A DNA stretch of 64,000 nucleotides, taken from positions 310,001-374,000 of the forward strand of contig JAACJK010000225.1 of assembly GCA_013368325.1 (NCBI GenBank), given 5' to 3'. This stretch comes from Ephemerocybe angulata (lineage: Eukaryota > Basidiomycota > Agaricomycetes > Agaricales > Psathyrellaceae). Position 1 is the stretch's first letter. Each line of letters begins with the position of its first letter. Shown here piece by piece: positions 18,358 through 29,340 of this stretch. Position numbers and translations under genes: made by a program. The notes beneath the pieces are model-generated. The model did not search any database. It was not told the origin of the DNA and was given only the letters and a program-made list of their open reading frames with translations.

Positions 18358-18625
18358 GGACCTGTTCGGCAAACGGACTCAGTACTACTCCTATCAGAGC
18401 CAAGCCTCATGTGATCCCTCAAGCTTCAAGTCTTGTTAAGCGCCCAGCGGCGCCTAGTATTGCTAGTGTAGAAGCAATGGAGTTCTCAGGGTGGGTAGCC
18501 CCTCAGCCTTTGGCGTATATGGCAGATATAACGGAGCTCAGCGTCCCCAGACGGCTCATCTACAGATACAGGGTATTGGTCGCCAGCAAGGCTTGGGAAA
18601 CAAACATCGAAGTAACAATGATCAT

Positions 18626-19177
18626 TCAGCAGCACATGTCGCAGGCCGTCTCGCATGGGCAACCTTTCCAAGATATAAGTAAGGTGGCACTGTTAAACTA
18701 AAGCAAGATACTCACAAACTATGTCAGCGACGCAGTCAAAGAATCCCTGTGTACATAACGCGAAGGTGGTGGTTTCCTAGGTTAGCAGCTTTCTGAGTCC
18801 CAGTTTTGGCAGAAACCCCATGGCACACCTCGCAACATTCTTTTACAGCATACCAATCTCATGCCCTAGTCTCAGTTACAGGACGGGTAGACAAAGAGAG
18901 GGCGCACCGCAACATAAGAAGCAGTCCGCCATGCTGATGTAGCAGTCCTACAGGTGAATAGATCGATGCGGCAAGGCGGCCATCAGTTCAATGAACGACG
19001 ATATGCGATAATTGCTGGTACCTTTGCTGCGCCACCTCCACGGAGTCTCCAGACCTTCAAGGGATTGTGGGGATGATTTTGGCCACTGCCGGGCTCCCCA
19101 TTGACAGGGTCGATTTGTTGATTGGCTGACCTATCTGCAGGTTTGTTCGCCGCTACCAAAGTGATAGAAGATGCCAT
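18626..19177 (-). CDS. Small cysteine-rich membrane-type protein, copy A
   Basis: Unrecognised small protein, about 90 residues. From ATG 19177: a polar N-terminal half (MASSITLVAANKPADRS... ending WRLRGGGAAK), then a short cysteine-rich tail pieced from small exons: DCYISMADCFLCC, then ECCE, then GFFDCVADIV, then CCPCETACDMCC, stop at 18626-18628. ECCE comes from an 11-base exon (AATGTTGCGAG) flanked by GT and AG sites, identical in copy B. The tail resembles CYSTM-like cysteine-rich tails that may sit at or in membranes or be lipidated; that is inference. It is a tandem duplicate of copy B with a repeat period of about 1,060 bases. It has lost several cysteines relative to copy B (GFFDC for GCCDC). 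Its 3' end faces the 3' end of ABC transporter 2. Confidence 0.62.
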
Positions 19178-19693
19178 GTCACTGTCGGTCAGGTTTAACA
19201 CAACTTTAAACTTGAAGACTCACACATCTGGATCGCTTCCGGTTGTGTGGAGGTCGCCTCGGAGGATAAGGGAAACATTGTCGCGGCGTTGTAGAGAAAT
19301 GGTTTCGAAATAGCGTCTGGCCTGAACTAAGAGCCTTATAACGATGTTGCATCCGGCTGAGTATCCATAGTTTAAACTGTCCTAGTAGTACGGGACATTC
19401 TAAGCCGCGGTGGTCCCCTATAAGGTAGGATTTTGCGGAACGTCTGCTTAGACAGAAGAGTGCCCTCAGAGATAAGCCTCATGCGATCTCATGGGTCTTG
19501 TTGGCAAATTGAAGGCTTAAGCGCCGCTGGGCGCCTAGTATTGATAGTGCAGATGTGATGGATTTCGCGGGGCGGCGGCATCTTATTATCGATATATGGC
19601 AGATATAACACGGACTCAGTGGTTGAAAATGGGTTCATATACAGATGGAGGGTATTGGTCGCCAACAAGAACTTGGAAACATCGAAGGAACAT
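19178..19693. repeat. Spacer of the tandem duplication between copies A and B
   Basis: Contains the upstream flank of copy A and the downstream flank of copy B. Its sequence matches the flanks of the other copy, for example the block CCCTATAAGG at about 19417 and again at about 20484, and GGCGCCTAGTATTG at about 18450 and 19515. The whole unit of about 1,060 bases, not just the coding part, was therefore duplicated. The TATAAATA box upstream of copy B is changed (TTTAAACT) upstream of copy A. Confidence 0.7.
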
Positions 19694-20223
19694 TCAGCAG
19701 CACATTTCGCATGGGCAGCCTTTCCAAGCTATAAGTAAGGCGGCGCTGATAAACTGAAGCGAGGTACTCACAAATTATATCGGCGACGCAATCACAACAT
19801 CCCTATGCAGCAGATAACGCGAAAGTAGTTAGCAACCAGTCCCAGCTTTGACCGACAATCAATGACATACCTCGCAACATTCTTTTATAACGTGCCAATA
19901 TCAAGAGTTAGTCTCAGATAAAAAGCGGGCCGACAAAGGGAATGCGTACCGAAACATAAGAAGCAGCCAAATAAGCCGATGAAGCAGTCCTACAGGTGGA
20001 TGGGTTGACGGGGCAAGGCGGTCAAATCAGTTCAATGAACGATATGCGATAAGCGCTGGTGACCTACCTTTCCTGCGCCACCTCCACGGAGTCTCCAGGC
20101 CTTCAAGGGATTGTGGCTATGTTTCTCGCCACTGGCGGGCTCCCCAGTGGCAGGGTCTATCTGTTTACTGACCGACCCATCTGCAGGCTTGTTCGCCGCT
20201 ACCAGGGTGGTAGAAATCGTCAT
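19694..20223 (-). CDS. Small cysteine-rich membrane-type protein, copy B
   Basis: Paralog of copy A, about 85 residues. From ATG 20223: MTISTTLVAANKPADGS, a polar Gly/Pro/His-rich stretch, WRLRGGGAGK, then DCFIGLFGCFLCF, ECCE (11-base exon), GCCDCVADII and CCPCEMCC with TGA at 19694-19696. All junctions have GT donors and AG acceptors and keep frame. The tail carries about 13 cysteines in 35 residues around a short hydrophobic stretch (FIGLFGCFLCF), which suggests membrane association, metal binding or lipidation; none can be decided here. It keeps a TATAAATA box (20429-20436) that copy A lacks, so it may be the better expressed copy. I do not recognise a named family with certainty. Confidence 0.65.
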
Positions 20224-20428
20224 ATTAGCGGCCAGTGCTGACGTAGCTTGTAGACTCACACATCTGGATGGCTTCTGGCTGTGCGGTGGTCGAGGATAAG
20301 GGAGACATTGTCGCGCCGGTACGTTTTCCACGTCAAGAGAGGGCTTTGGAGACAAGGTTGGGAAGAGAGCAGGTCGCTGATGCCGAGAATTATGAGCCTT
20401 ATATCGAAGGCGCAGTCAGGAGACTGGG

Positions 20429-20436
20429 TATTTATA
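20429..20436 (-). promoter_or_regulatory. TATA box of cysteine-rich gene copy B
   Basis: TATAAATA on the minus strand, about 205 bases upstream of the copy B ATG. The equivalent site of copy A reads TTTAAACT. The interval probably includes a 5' untranslated exon and a short intron, because GTGAGTCT lies upstream of both ATGs. Confidence 0.5.
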
Positions 20437-20772
20437 ACTGTCCTAGGAATGCGGGACTTTCTGGGCCGTGATGGTCCAAGATGGTCCCCTATAAGGCAGA
20501 TTTTGTTGGCATGGGTATTAATAGAGCAACGAATTGAATGCTAAACCCCGGGTGCGCTTTTGTTATCTCATTCTACCTCACCACGTTGTAAGAAGAAAAA
20601 TAGAACCTTGTATTTTACGGGGAGTGCGTGTATAAATAGAAAGTAAGCCACCGTGACGCAGCCCAACTTCCAGCGAGGATCGATATACATAGAACAGACA
20701 TTTCATATGGTTCGAGATAATAATAGTTCCCGGTCTTCCAAAGGGGACTGCAGAGTCTAGACAGTCCTTTAC

Positions 20773-22144
20773 TTAGTCTACACAGCCTAAGTTATCCATA
20801 AGCTCGTCGAGGACTTTATCCCTCACAGTCACAATGGCTTCCAATGCCGTCAATGTGCACGTCACACTCATTTGATCTACTCCAGGGAGTGTTTTCCTGA
20901 GTCGGATGAGGATCTCCGTTAGCCTGCCCAATAGGTCGATATTCTCCACTTTGTTGGGGCCCTTCCAGTCCTCCGCCTCGCATTGCTCAACTGCTTCTTC
21001 CCATGTCTTGTTCCAGGCTTGAAGGCATTCATCGTGCGATGGGCATCCGTGTCCATCAAGCCGAGGTACGTCCTTCGAAAGACCGCTGTACATCGCCGCA
21101 AGGCTGTGATATGCACGACCCATGGCCTCACTGAGTTTCGGCTCTGGCGTCAACGCAGATTCGGGGTAGGTGGGAGGATCCTTGACGTCACCGTGTACAC
21201 CTCCTTCACGGGCTGGTCTCCCCGCGAGATTTATCAGGGTTTTGTAATACACGACCCCCCGCAATCGACGAAGGCCATGGTGCTCCGCGACACACTGAAT
21301 CGCCACAAGATCTACTTGCCCGGTCCAAAGAATCCTAGAGATAATCTGGCGTTCCACGAGCTGTGATAGAGCTTGGCGCCTTGACAGGATAGCTACGTTT
21401 AAAATGCGTGCGCATATCACAGGCGAGGCCTCCCGTAAGATAGAAGAAGGCCTCTGGACCAATTGGTCTATGCGTTCAATCGCCCATTCTTCGTAGGATG
21501 TAACGCAGTATTTGAGGGATAGTTCCACCACGTTCAGAAGACGTTCTAGCGGCAGGGGGTCGCAGTTCTTGCTATACAACGAGAGTTGGCTCGGTCTGTT
21601 GCGGTAACTTCATCAGCAGATGTGTATGAAGAAACCATATCACTCACGGTGCGTAGAGTGCCCAAAGAAGATCTCGAAACTGGGCTGCCGTATCTGACAA
21701 GTAGATCGCATTCTCGTCCGAACGTCCGTCAAGGGTCTCCAATGGCTGGGGCATCCGGAACATATCCGCGAAAACAGATGGTTCCCTAATCAAATAGCAT
21801 CTATGGACCTGGTTGTTTTTCAATAAGAAACTCAGTTCATCTACGCTTATCATATTGTTGGAACGTACCCGAAAGAGCGTATTTTCCAGCAAGAATACGC
21901 AAAAGCCACCTTCGTCACCATGCTCGTAGTATTCCGGATCACAACGTATCGTTGGATAGCTCAGTTCATCGGGCTTATAGACGACCTGGTCTTGAATAGC
22001 GGTGTCGGAATAACAGCGTTCCTCCTGATACAGGCCGGGAGAGTGTTCCTCCACGGTAGCCAGTATTATATTTTTTGAGAACCGGAACATGCGTGAGAGC
22101 TGTCGTAGTTTTTGAAGAGGGTTGAAGACTTGAATGTGGACCAT
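20773..22144 (-). CDS. BTB/POZ domain protein
   Basis: Fungal BTB-domain protein of about 440 residues in two exons (22144-21648 and 21595-20773), joined in frame as WALYAP-PSQLSLYSKN. The BTB fold is indicated by FCVFLLENTLFRVRSNN, then HRCYLIREPSVFADMFRMP, then the acidic loop DGRSDENAIYLSDTAAQFRD, and LLWALYAP before the intron. The C-terminal half is helical (LERLLNVVELSLKYCVTSYE, WAIERIDQLV), as in many basidiomycete BTB proteins of unknown role. The start is uncertain: the first ATG in frame is 22144, which gives about 85 residues before the BTB core. Such proteins often act as cullin-3 adaptors, but that is not shown here. Confidence 0.72.
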
Positions 22145-23570
22145 ATCCCTCGATAAGAGTGCTAGTCCAAGAGCGACAGTAAGGCGGTCAAGCGAAAGAA
22201 ACAGGCAAGTCTCAGATCGTCTTTACCCCAGGGTTTTGAAGGGCCCATGCACCTATGAATCATATACACGTGGTTTCGGGAAGGGCGAAAGGCGTTTCCT
22301 GCACTGTCGTTTTCAGCCCACTAATCGCGAGGCATCGAGTCCTTAACTTGCTGAACAACGCGTTGTTTCTTGAACCTCCCACGTCCAAAGTCACCAGTCG
22401 ATCAGAGGCCAAGCCTCCTTTCCAACCAAGGGTCTGTGAACTGCACTAATATGCACATCGATTGATCATGATTCGACTGATACTGACAGACTGACATGGA
22501 CACTCAACTGCTTCAAACATCCATCCGCGCCTCAAGGTGTGCTATTGCCTCCAACATGGAACACGTTTACCGTGCCTTTGTGTGTGTCAAGTCTGGATTC
22601 CTCGTGCACCCAACAGCCGGCCTCACATTCGTTTCAGCCGTAGCTAGGTCGCTTGAAGCTGCCCCTTCGTTATAAGCGTAAGCGAGCATGTGGTGGTCAA
22701 GCTGAAAGCTGCGGAAACAGTGCACCATCACTGCATCACGGCCCTCGATAAATAAGCGCCGGAACCGGCGGCCCTGTCCTCGCGAAGCGCCAAGCACGCT
22801 CCCAAACGCTCTCACACTCCACGTAAGTACCGCGAGAACCTGGCGTTGAAAAAGCCTCGACGTCGACGATCTTGCTCATGCAGGCCATATATTAGGTAAT
22901 ACGTAAACTACAGTACCAGAGGAATCAGGTAGGAGATGAATGCTATTTTGCGCGATAAAGGTACAATGCTTGAGGGGATAGGCAGACTGACGGAAAGAGG
23001 AGAGAGAGGAGAGAGAGAGAGGAAAGAGGAGTCATTGCACCAGCGAGCCTGTGCTCGGGGCGTTTTCATGAGAGTGCGTCAAATAATAACACAAGAGGTG
23101 GCCACGAAAGAGGCAAGCGGAGAAGGGAAAGTGGGAAGGAAGGAAGGAAGGAGAAAAGAAAGGAAGCTGAAAGTGGAGAATGGAAAGCGGAAGGCGAGGC
23201 GAATAGAATAAGAGGATTTCTCCCATGGGCAGAGAACCGTGTATGTAAAGCGAACGAACAGAACTGGACTCAAGGCTACAAACAACGGCCACCTTGCTTT
23301 CAAAGAAAAGAGCCAGAGCGATAGCGTGGACCCATATCAAGAGAAAAAGTCCAAGAAAAAAAGCGCCAGAAAGAAGACAGGAGTAAATAAGTTAAAAGCC
23401 TCAAGAAAGACCCATATTCAAATAAGAAAGAAAGCGAAAGAGAGGGAAAGGAAGACAGGCTGGCGCCAAGAAACACGCAGTCCACTTCGAATACAGTAAG
23501 CAAGCAAACTTCAACCAACGAACAAAGGGTGACACACCCTAAACCCAAAATCTATACATCAGAGAAAACA
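22145..23570. other. Intergenic region with long purine-rich tract
   Basis: Left part (to about 22930) has no supported gene; short open frames lack motifs. From about 22980 to 23500 the plus strand is strongly purine-rich, with runs such as GAGAGAGGAGAGAGAGAG (near 23000) and GGAAGGAAGGAAGGAG (near 23140). This would be a pyrimidine-rich 3' untranslated region if transcribed with the minus-strand gene at 23571. Confidence 0.6.
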
Positions 23571-26500
23571 CTACGACCCCTCAGCCCCCCAAATGTCGGT
23601 TACCGTTCTCCTGTTCAAGCTCCCTCGCGACCCGGAAGCAAGGATCGTCGATACCGCGCTCCTATCCGCCGGATGGCCACTGGACCTCCTCGTCATCGAC
23701 GGGCTCTCCGAGCGGTCCCCCATCATGCCCCATTCATTAAGCGAAATCCTCGACGGCTTCGAGCTCATGCTGACAGTCCGACTGACGCGCTTGGGGTCCT
23801 CCGACTTCGCCTTGGACATCGAAGGAGCGCTCGGCCTGGCTGGAGTTTTGAAGACGGTTGGAGAAGGTTGAAGATCGCGCTCATACTCGGTCGCCTTCCT
23901 CCGCACTCCATCCATGGCTTGTTGGTGGATGTCCGTCAACGCATCGGAAACAGCGGACGAAGAGTGGGAGAAGGTGACGATCGACTTGACAGATCTATCC
24001 GAGTTGGTTCGAGGCAGGAGGCTCTGTGTCGACTGTACGGGTGAGCTGGACACCGTGTGGTGACTGACAAGCGTTGTCGGGTTGCTGGGCGACATAAGGC
24101 TGCTGAGTGAGGGCGGCCCGCTTGCGCGAACCGTCGCGACAGAGGCGACAGAAGCCTTTTGCCGTTCGTGGCGAGCACGCACGGACGACGCTCTATCCAG
24201 CGTAGCAGTCGGAGGGCTTGTCGTTTTTGTAACGGGGGTGCGTCTCGCCTGTTCGAGGGGAGGTTGAACCGGAGGTACGGGAGGTAGTGTGCGGCTTCTA
24301 TCCCGACCGATCGTCCGTGAGGCAGGGGTGGGCGAAGGCTCCGCGTTTTTGCCCTGTAGCGTCCTCTGCGAGTCAGACGGTTGCAAAGGCGGGGGCCCTG
24401 CACTGCTATCGCTCGAGTCATGCCCTTCCGGCTCCGTCGATCGTACTTGGTCGCGAGGAACGTAAAGGCGACGAGTCCCAGTCGCGTTGCTTCCGCCACC
24501 GATGGAGGGCAGAGGTCGCGATCCCGAAGCTGGGGAAGGGGTCTGCAAGGAGGCCCGGTCCCTCTCCCTCACCATCAAAAGGGCGGGCGATGCTCGAGCC
24601 ATACCAAGGGAACTATCTCTCCCACCACCCAACTTCCTCAGCGCCTCCTCCCGTTCCCTCTCTCGCTCCCGAAGCGCCGGCTCCCAACTTCTTCGGGATG
24701 ATTCGACACTTCGACGACCGCTGGCCGAATCCGAAGCATCACTGAACCTCTGCTGCTGCCTCAGCCCTTCCTCATCCAGACTGAGCCCCCGGTTATGGAC
24801 AGCAGGCGATCCAAAGGCGCTGAGGGCAGGCGTAAACGCCAGCTTCCTCATGACCGTGCCCGTATCCATCAGAAAGCTCGTAATGGATCGAACAAGCTCA
24901 TCCGCAGCCCGAAGTCCTTCCCTATACTCCCCTCCCACCTGCCTCCACACTTCGAGCATATCTCTCCCCGAGGCCGAATTCTCTCCTTCAACCTCCATGT
25001 TGACTTGCTCTTCCAACGACCTTGCGGTGCCTTGCCGCATGAGCATGTTCATGCGTTCCGCAGCCGTAACGAGAATTTGGGCGTGCTTCAAGAGATCAGA
25101 ATTCGACGGAATACTCGCGCTCGACGATGGGCCCGAAGGCGCAGGAAGTCTGGACACTATCGACTCGAACACCGATAAGCTCTCCATCATTAACCTGCCA
25201 GGCTCGCTTGCCCCAGGAGCAGGAGTTGAAGCGCCACGCCTTCCTCCAGCTGGACTCGCAGTTTGGTGCCGATCCTGGAGGTGATGGGGAGTCGCCTTCG
25301 CCAGAGGTAAGAGTGGTGGTGGCGCGCTGGTTCGTGTTATCGGGTCTCGGACTGCTGGCGCACCTGCGTCGTTGCGTCCCGCGCGAGTTAGAGATAGATC
25401 CTGATTCTCCCTGGTAAAGACGAAATCACGGCCCTGGGCCAAGGAATACGTGCTGCGGTGGCTACGAATTCTTTCCTCTCTGTCTCTGTCCCTGCTCGCA
25501 GTATCATCTCCTTGCGTATCGTGATAAGAATAATTCGCCATGGACGTGGACGCTCTGCTATATGTCGTAGCTCGGCGCTTGGCTCTGTCATCCGCCTCGC
25601 CAGGACTCCAATCGGTCCGCCTATTGTGGAAAACGTCTGTAGAACCCGAGGCGGGGACTAGGGGGGATTGACCAACACCGAAAAACTCGCTTCTCTTCGG
25701 AGTCAATCCGGCCGCACGTAGACCTTGTCCTGCAAGCCTTCCAGGGCTGCGCATCAGAGGGCTTTCGGCGCTACCCCCACGCAGGGTGGGCCTCCTTTCC
25801 CGCGTAGGAGGCTCTGCATGTCCATCAGGAGTAGCAGCAGACCCACGATCCGCGTTTCCAAAGCGAGACTGTGCACCACTATATCGGGTCTCGCGGACGG
25901 TAGCAGATCGACCAACGGCGGTATGGCGATAGGGAGTGACTGGGTCAAGAGAAAGCTGGGCGAAGGAGTAAAAGTCCTGCAATTAGGTTGTGGCCGACGT
26001 AAATAAGGAAAAAGCACCCACTTTGCTATGCCGAGCGCTGACGTCTTCGCTGCGTCTCGAGCGTGCTTCGCTTGCGACTGACGCTGAGTCGGCATTGCTA
26101 GAGCCAGCGGCGTCTTCCCTGAATTCTCGTGGGAGAGCAGCTCTTCTTCGCGCACCAACTGGACTTCGGCGGGATGAAGCGACTGCAGCGAGAGCGCTCT
26201 GCGTAATGTCGCGAACAGTATCTCTGGAATTCCGTTCGCGGTCTCGCCCAGGGCTATTTGGCGTCGTGTAATGGTTATCATTGATTTGCTCGTCTTCGTC
26301 GTCGTATTGCTGCGTAATGGAGGACATGGTTGCCATAGATGCACGTTTTCGTCGTCTGCTTGTCGGACTGTCGCTCGAGTTAGAACTGCCAGAGACAGCG
26401 TTCAAAAGGCGAGCATGGTTCGGGGATGAAGGAGCCGAGATGTGGCGATGGCGAGAGTACGGACTGGTCTTGGAGTGAGGTCCGACATTGGCAGGTGGTG

Positions 26501-27430
26501 TTACAGGGCGAATTGAAGAGGATGCATATGATGAGGAGGACTGTGAATGCGAGGAATAATTTTGTACAGAGGAGCCCTCTTCGCGCTCAGTTTCTGAGCC
26601 GGAGGCGCCGTGGTCTTTGGGGGCGGGTTGTGATACAGTGCGTACTTGTCGTAACCGGGATGAAGACGTCGTGGATGCGTGAGATGGGACCGGGGACCTC
26701 GAGCGTTGCGAGGGCGATGGCGAGCCAAGTCTAGTGAGTTTGTCGAGGGCCTTTTGGGGTGACAGCGGGGCGTAGAGTAGTTCGAGGAGAAACGAGGTCA
26801 TAGTCGTCAGTATACCGATGGTATATTTCCAGATTATATCTAAGACACTTGACGCACCATTCTGTTCCGCTGCGTGAGACTCATGACCCGCTGCATCGCC
26901 ATAACGTTTTCGCTCGAGCTCTTAACATGGTGTCGGCGGTCGAGTCGGGCGGTGTTGTCACCATCGGCGTCGTTGTCGTTGTCGTTGTCTTCCTCGTAGT
27001 CGTCATCATAGTCATTTGTATGCGCGAGTCGGCTGCTGGCGCGAGAAGAGGACCTGCGTCTCGAGGCATCGGACATCGCCTTGTTCGTGCTGCTACCAGT
27101 GCTGGTGCTGCTATCGCTCGCAAACGATAACGGCCTCTGGCGGCGTGCGACGCTTCCAGGATCGCCAGTGCTTCCGCTCCCGGTGGAATTAGTGGCGGGT
27201 GGCGACGGCAGGCCTGAATCGCTTGATCCTCGACTCGAAGCAGGACTTGGGGGCTCTGGGAGGTCTGGGAGGTTGGGGTAGAGGCCGTTGGTAAGGTGGG
27301 GCGATGACGACGAGGAGTACGAGTTGTAGGCTGCCCCGTTGGCGCCGCTGTTGGATTTCTTGCCAGCGCCGCCGAGGTATATCGCTGAGGTCGGACGTTC
27401 CTTGGCCTTCGCTGCCGGCCGAGGGGGCAT
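23571..27430 (-). CDS. Large, mostly disordered Ser/Pro/Arg-rich protein
   Basis: Three exons: 27430-26858, 26750-26022 and 25976-23571, joined as QRNRM-ALDKLTRL and RHSK-DFYSFAQLSL. The product is about 1,235 residues. The N-terminus (MPPRPAAKAKERPTSAIYLG) and most of the chain are low-complexity Ser, Pro, Gly and Arg, with an Asp/Asn stretch near residue 150. More ordered parts are SLTQRNRMALDKLTRLGSPS (about 180-200), RDTVRDITQSALAAVASSRR (about 360-380) and a helical, coiled-coil-like block (LLKHAQILVTAAERMNMLMR to SITSFLMDTGTVMRKLAF, about residues 730-820). No catalytic motif is seen. It could be a cytoskeletal or cell-cortex scaffold, but I do not recognise it. Several long antisense open frames here reflect its biased composition. 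Confidence 0.75.
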
Positions 27431-28119
27431 TGAATATGATGGTCGAGGTGGATGTTGGGAACCCTGAATGCGTCCGGAGCTACAGGGAACTTGAAAGAGA
27501 GTGGTTGAAGTTACAAAAGATTGGATTGAGCGCAGATTAAGTGTCGGTGCAGGTCATGAAAGGACCGCCGTCGTCGTCCACGGCGACGAGGGGAGGGTTG
27601 AGGGCGTCGAGGGCAGCGTTGGGACCGCGTTGAGAAAAAACTGAATCCCTAACGGCTTGGACTTTTGATCAAAAGTGCTCGAAGCGGCAGGATGCGGACC
27701 AAATGAAGCCCTAATTCCGCCCAGTTCTCCATTTCCAGGCCATTTCCATGCCCAATGTGATGAATGCTTCTTGCTCTCTTCCATTCATCTTCAACACGAC
27801 CTTATGACAAGAGCACTCGATGCTCGACGTTCAACAAGTCCTTCACATCTGATGCTCGCTTTCGAAGGCGTGGATCGCATGTTACGCCCACTGCCTCATA
27901 GTTTGAACCGAACTCGTTGACCATCTCCTGGATGCATCAGGGGACTGCCCCTGGTACGGGCCTTTGGCGCGCAACTTCAACCGTTGAGTAAGTATGTCGG
28001 TGAGCCGACGGTTTCTCAGCCGTAATTAGAAAGCCTATTCTGGGCGGGGTGGAAGAAAGACCAGATCTCCGGTGCGACTAATATTCCTTCTACCCGAACC
28101 GTCTCGGACTCGGTGCAGA
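27431..28119. other. Divergent intergenic region
   Basis: Upstream DNA of the large disordered protein gene (minus) and the small ORF at 28198 (plus). No gene supported. Confidence 0.45.
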
Positions 28120-28127
28120 TATATAAA
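28120..28127 (+). promoter_or_regulatory. TATA box of the small ORF at 28198
   Basis: TATATAAA, 70 bases upstream of ATG 28198, followed by GC-rich sequence; a plausible core promoter. Confidence 0.55.
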
Positions 28128-28197
28128 GGCCGGGTGCTCTGTATAATGGTCTGAGTTCTCACCTCCAATTCACCACCCCCTCTTCCTTCACTCCGGC

Positions 28198-28731
28198 ATG
28201 TACATCGCTTGTCCCCTGCGCATGGCAGTGGATGCCTTCTTCGAGGGCCTATGTGCTAAACAAACCACCGCACAACGCCTCGAGTACTTCTCGACAACGG
28301 AGGCCCTGATCCTTCAGCACAGTCCAGCCATCTGTCCTTCTATAGCTGCGTTCAGGGTGACCGGCCAGAACGCAGTACGATCCTACTTCGATATCCTCTC
28401 CACCCACTGGCATCGCGAGAACCTACAACTTCGCGGCGCTCCCCTCGTCGATGTCCACTCGCGCAGCGCTTCTTACGATGCGAGCATAACATGGATCTGG
28501 CGCCGTAGCGGTCGGCGGTGGACAGAAGAGTTTAACTGTGCCATCACCTTTGACGACAATCTCAAGGTTGTCTCCCTTATCATCCGAACCGATTCCGCCC
28601 CGGAGACGTGCGTTATGAATGCGAAGGACGTTGATTCCTCACCGCTAGAATGCGAAGGCAGGCCGTGTCGGAATCGTGCTATCTCACACACAGTGAGTGC
28701 GAAGCCGTTGGCCCCCGAATCATGTGCCTAA
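28198..28731 (+). CDS. Small single-exon protein, possibly NTF2-like fold
   Basis: 177 residues without an intron, starting MYIACPLRMAVDAFFEGLCA. The first about 125 residues have the order expected of an NTF2/SnoaL-like domain: an N-terminal helix pair (VDAFFEGL, TTAQRLEYFS), FRVTGQNAVRSYFDILSTHW, then a run of strands (LVDVHSRSASYDASITWIWR, WTEEFNCAITFDDNLKVVSL). No catalytic residues can be assigned, and such domains vary from enzymes to scaffolds. A TATA box lies 70 bases upstream. A transposable element begins 15 bases after the stop codon, so the 3' untranslated region is probably supplied by the element. Confidence 0.6.
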   Translation: MYIACPLRMAVDAFFEGLCAKQTTAQRLEYFSTTEALILQHSPAICPSIAAFRVTGQNAVRSYFDILSTHWHRENLQLRGAPLVDVHSRSASYDASITWIWRRSGRRWTEEFNCAITFDDNLKVVSLIIRTDSAPETCVMNAKDVDSSPLECEGRPCRNRAISHTVSAKPLAPESCA

Positions 28732-28746
28732 CGATCCACGCCCCTA

Positions 28747-29338
28747 TGGTGCGCGTCACTTAGTTACCGCTACCTTGGGACAGCGGCAAAATTGGTCTGG
28801 GAAAAATTTTGAATTTTTGGAATGTTTTTTCGCGAATTTTGGCGTGATTTGGGAGTTGCTGGGGCCTCAAAAAGCACTAATAAAGCAATACAGAAGTGTC
28901 CAGTTTTGCAACTGACCATATAGGACACACTTTTGAGCATGCCCAAGCGTGTTCTGGGTCTGATACCTCAGGTTATCTAACACCGGACTTCCCTCGCAAT
29001 CTCGAGAATAAGAGTGTACGATAGAGTCGGTGTATCCTCCCAATATCCTCCAGCATGCATTCTATCACTTTTTACGCCAAAAGTCGGCCAAAAGGAGGAT
29101 ATCTGGACCCTTGTACTACCATATATAGTAATAGATAAGACTAAATAGATAAGATGGCAAAATCTGCGGAGGTGGGAAAATATAACTTGCCCAGTTTTGA
29201 GAATTTCGACAAATCCTTTAACAGAAATGCTCCTTTTGTGAATTCCTCCATTTCTGTAAGACGGATAAGCTATAACTTATTTCCTTATTGGGCTATAAGC
29301 TGTGTACAAAAGTAGCGGTGACTAAGTGACGCGCACCA
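28747..29338. mobile_element. Non-autonomous DNA transposon (MITE) with TA target duplication
   Basis: 592 bases bounded by inverted repeats of about 27-30 bases. The left end is TGGTGCGCGTCACTTAGTTA and continues CCGCTACCTT. The right end, on the opposite strand, is TGGTGCGCGTCACTTAGTCA, continuing CCGCTACTTT, with one difference in the first 20. Both ends are flanked by TA (28745-28746 and 29339-29340), the target duplication typical of Tc1/mariner-like elements. No transposase is inside; the interior is AT-rich and closed in all frames. The high similarity of the ends suggests fairly recent insertion. Confidence 0.85.
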
Positions 29339-29340
29339 TA

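Noticed and set aside
23529..27300. Long plus-strand frames (up to 265 codons) opposite the large disordered gene
   Set aside because: They are antisense shadows of a Ser/Arg/Pro-rich coding region; the minus-strand frame is longer and has consistent introns.
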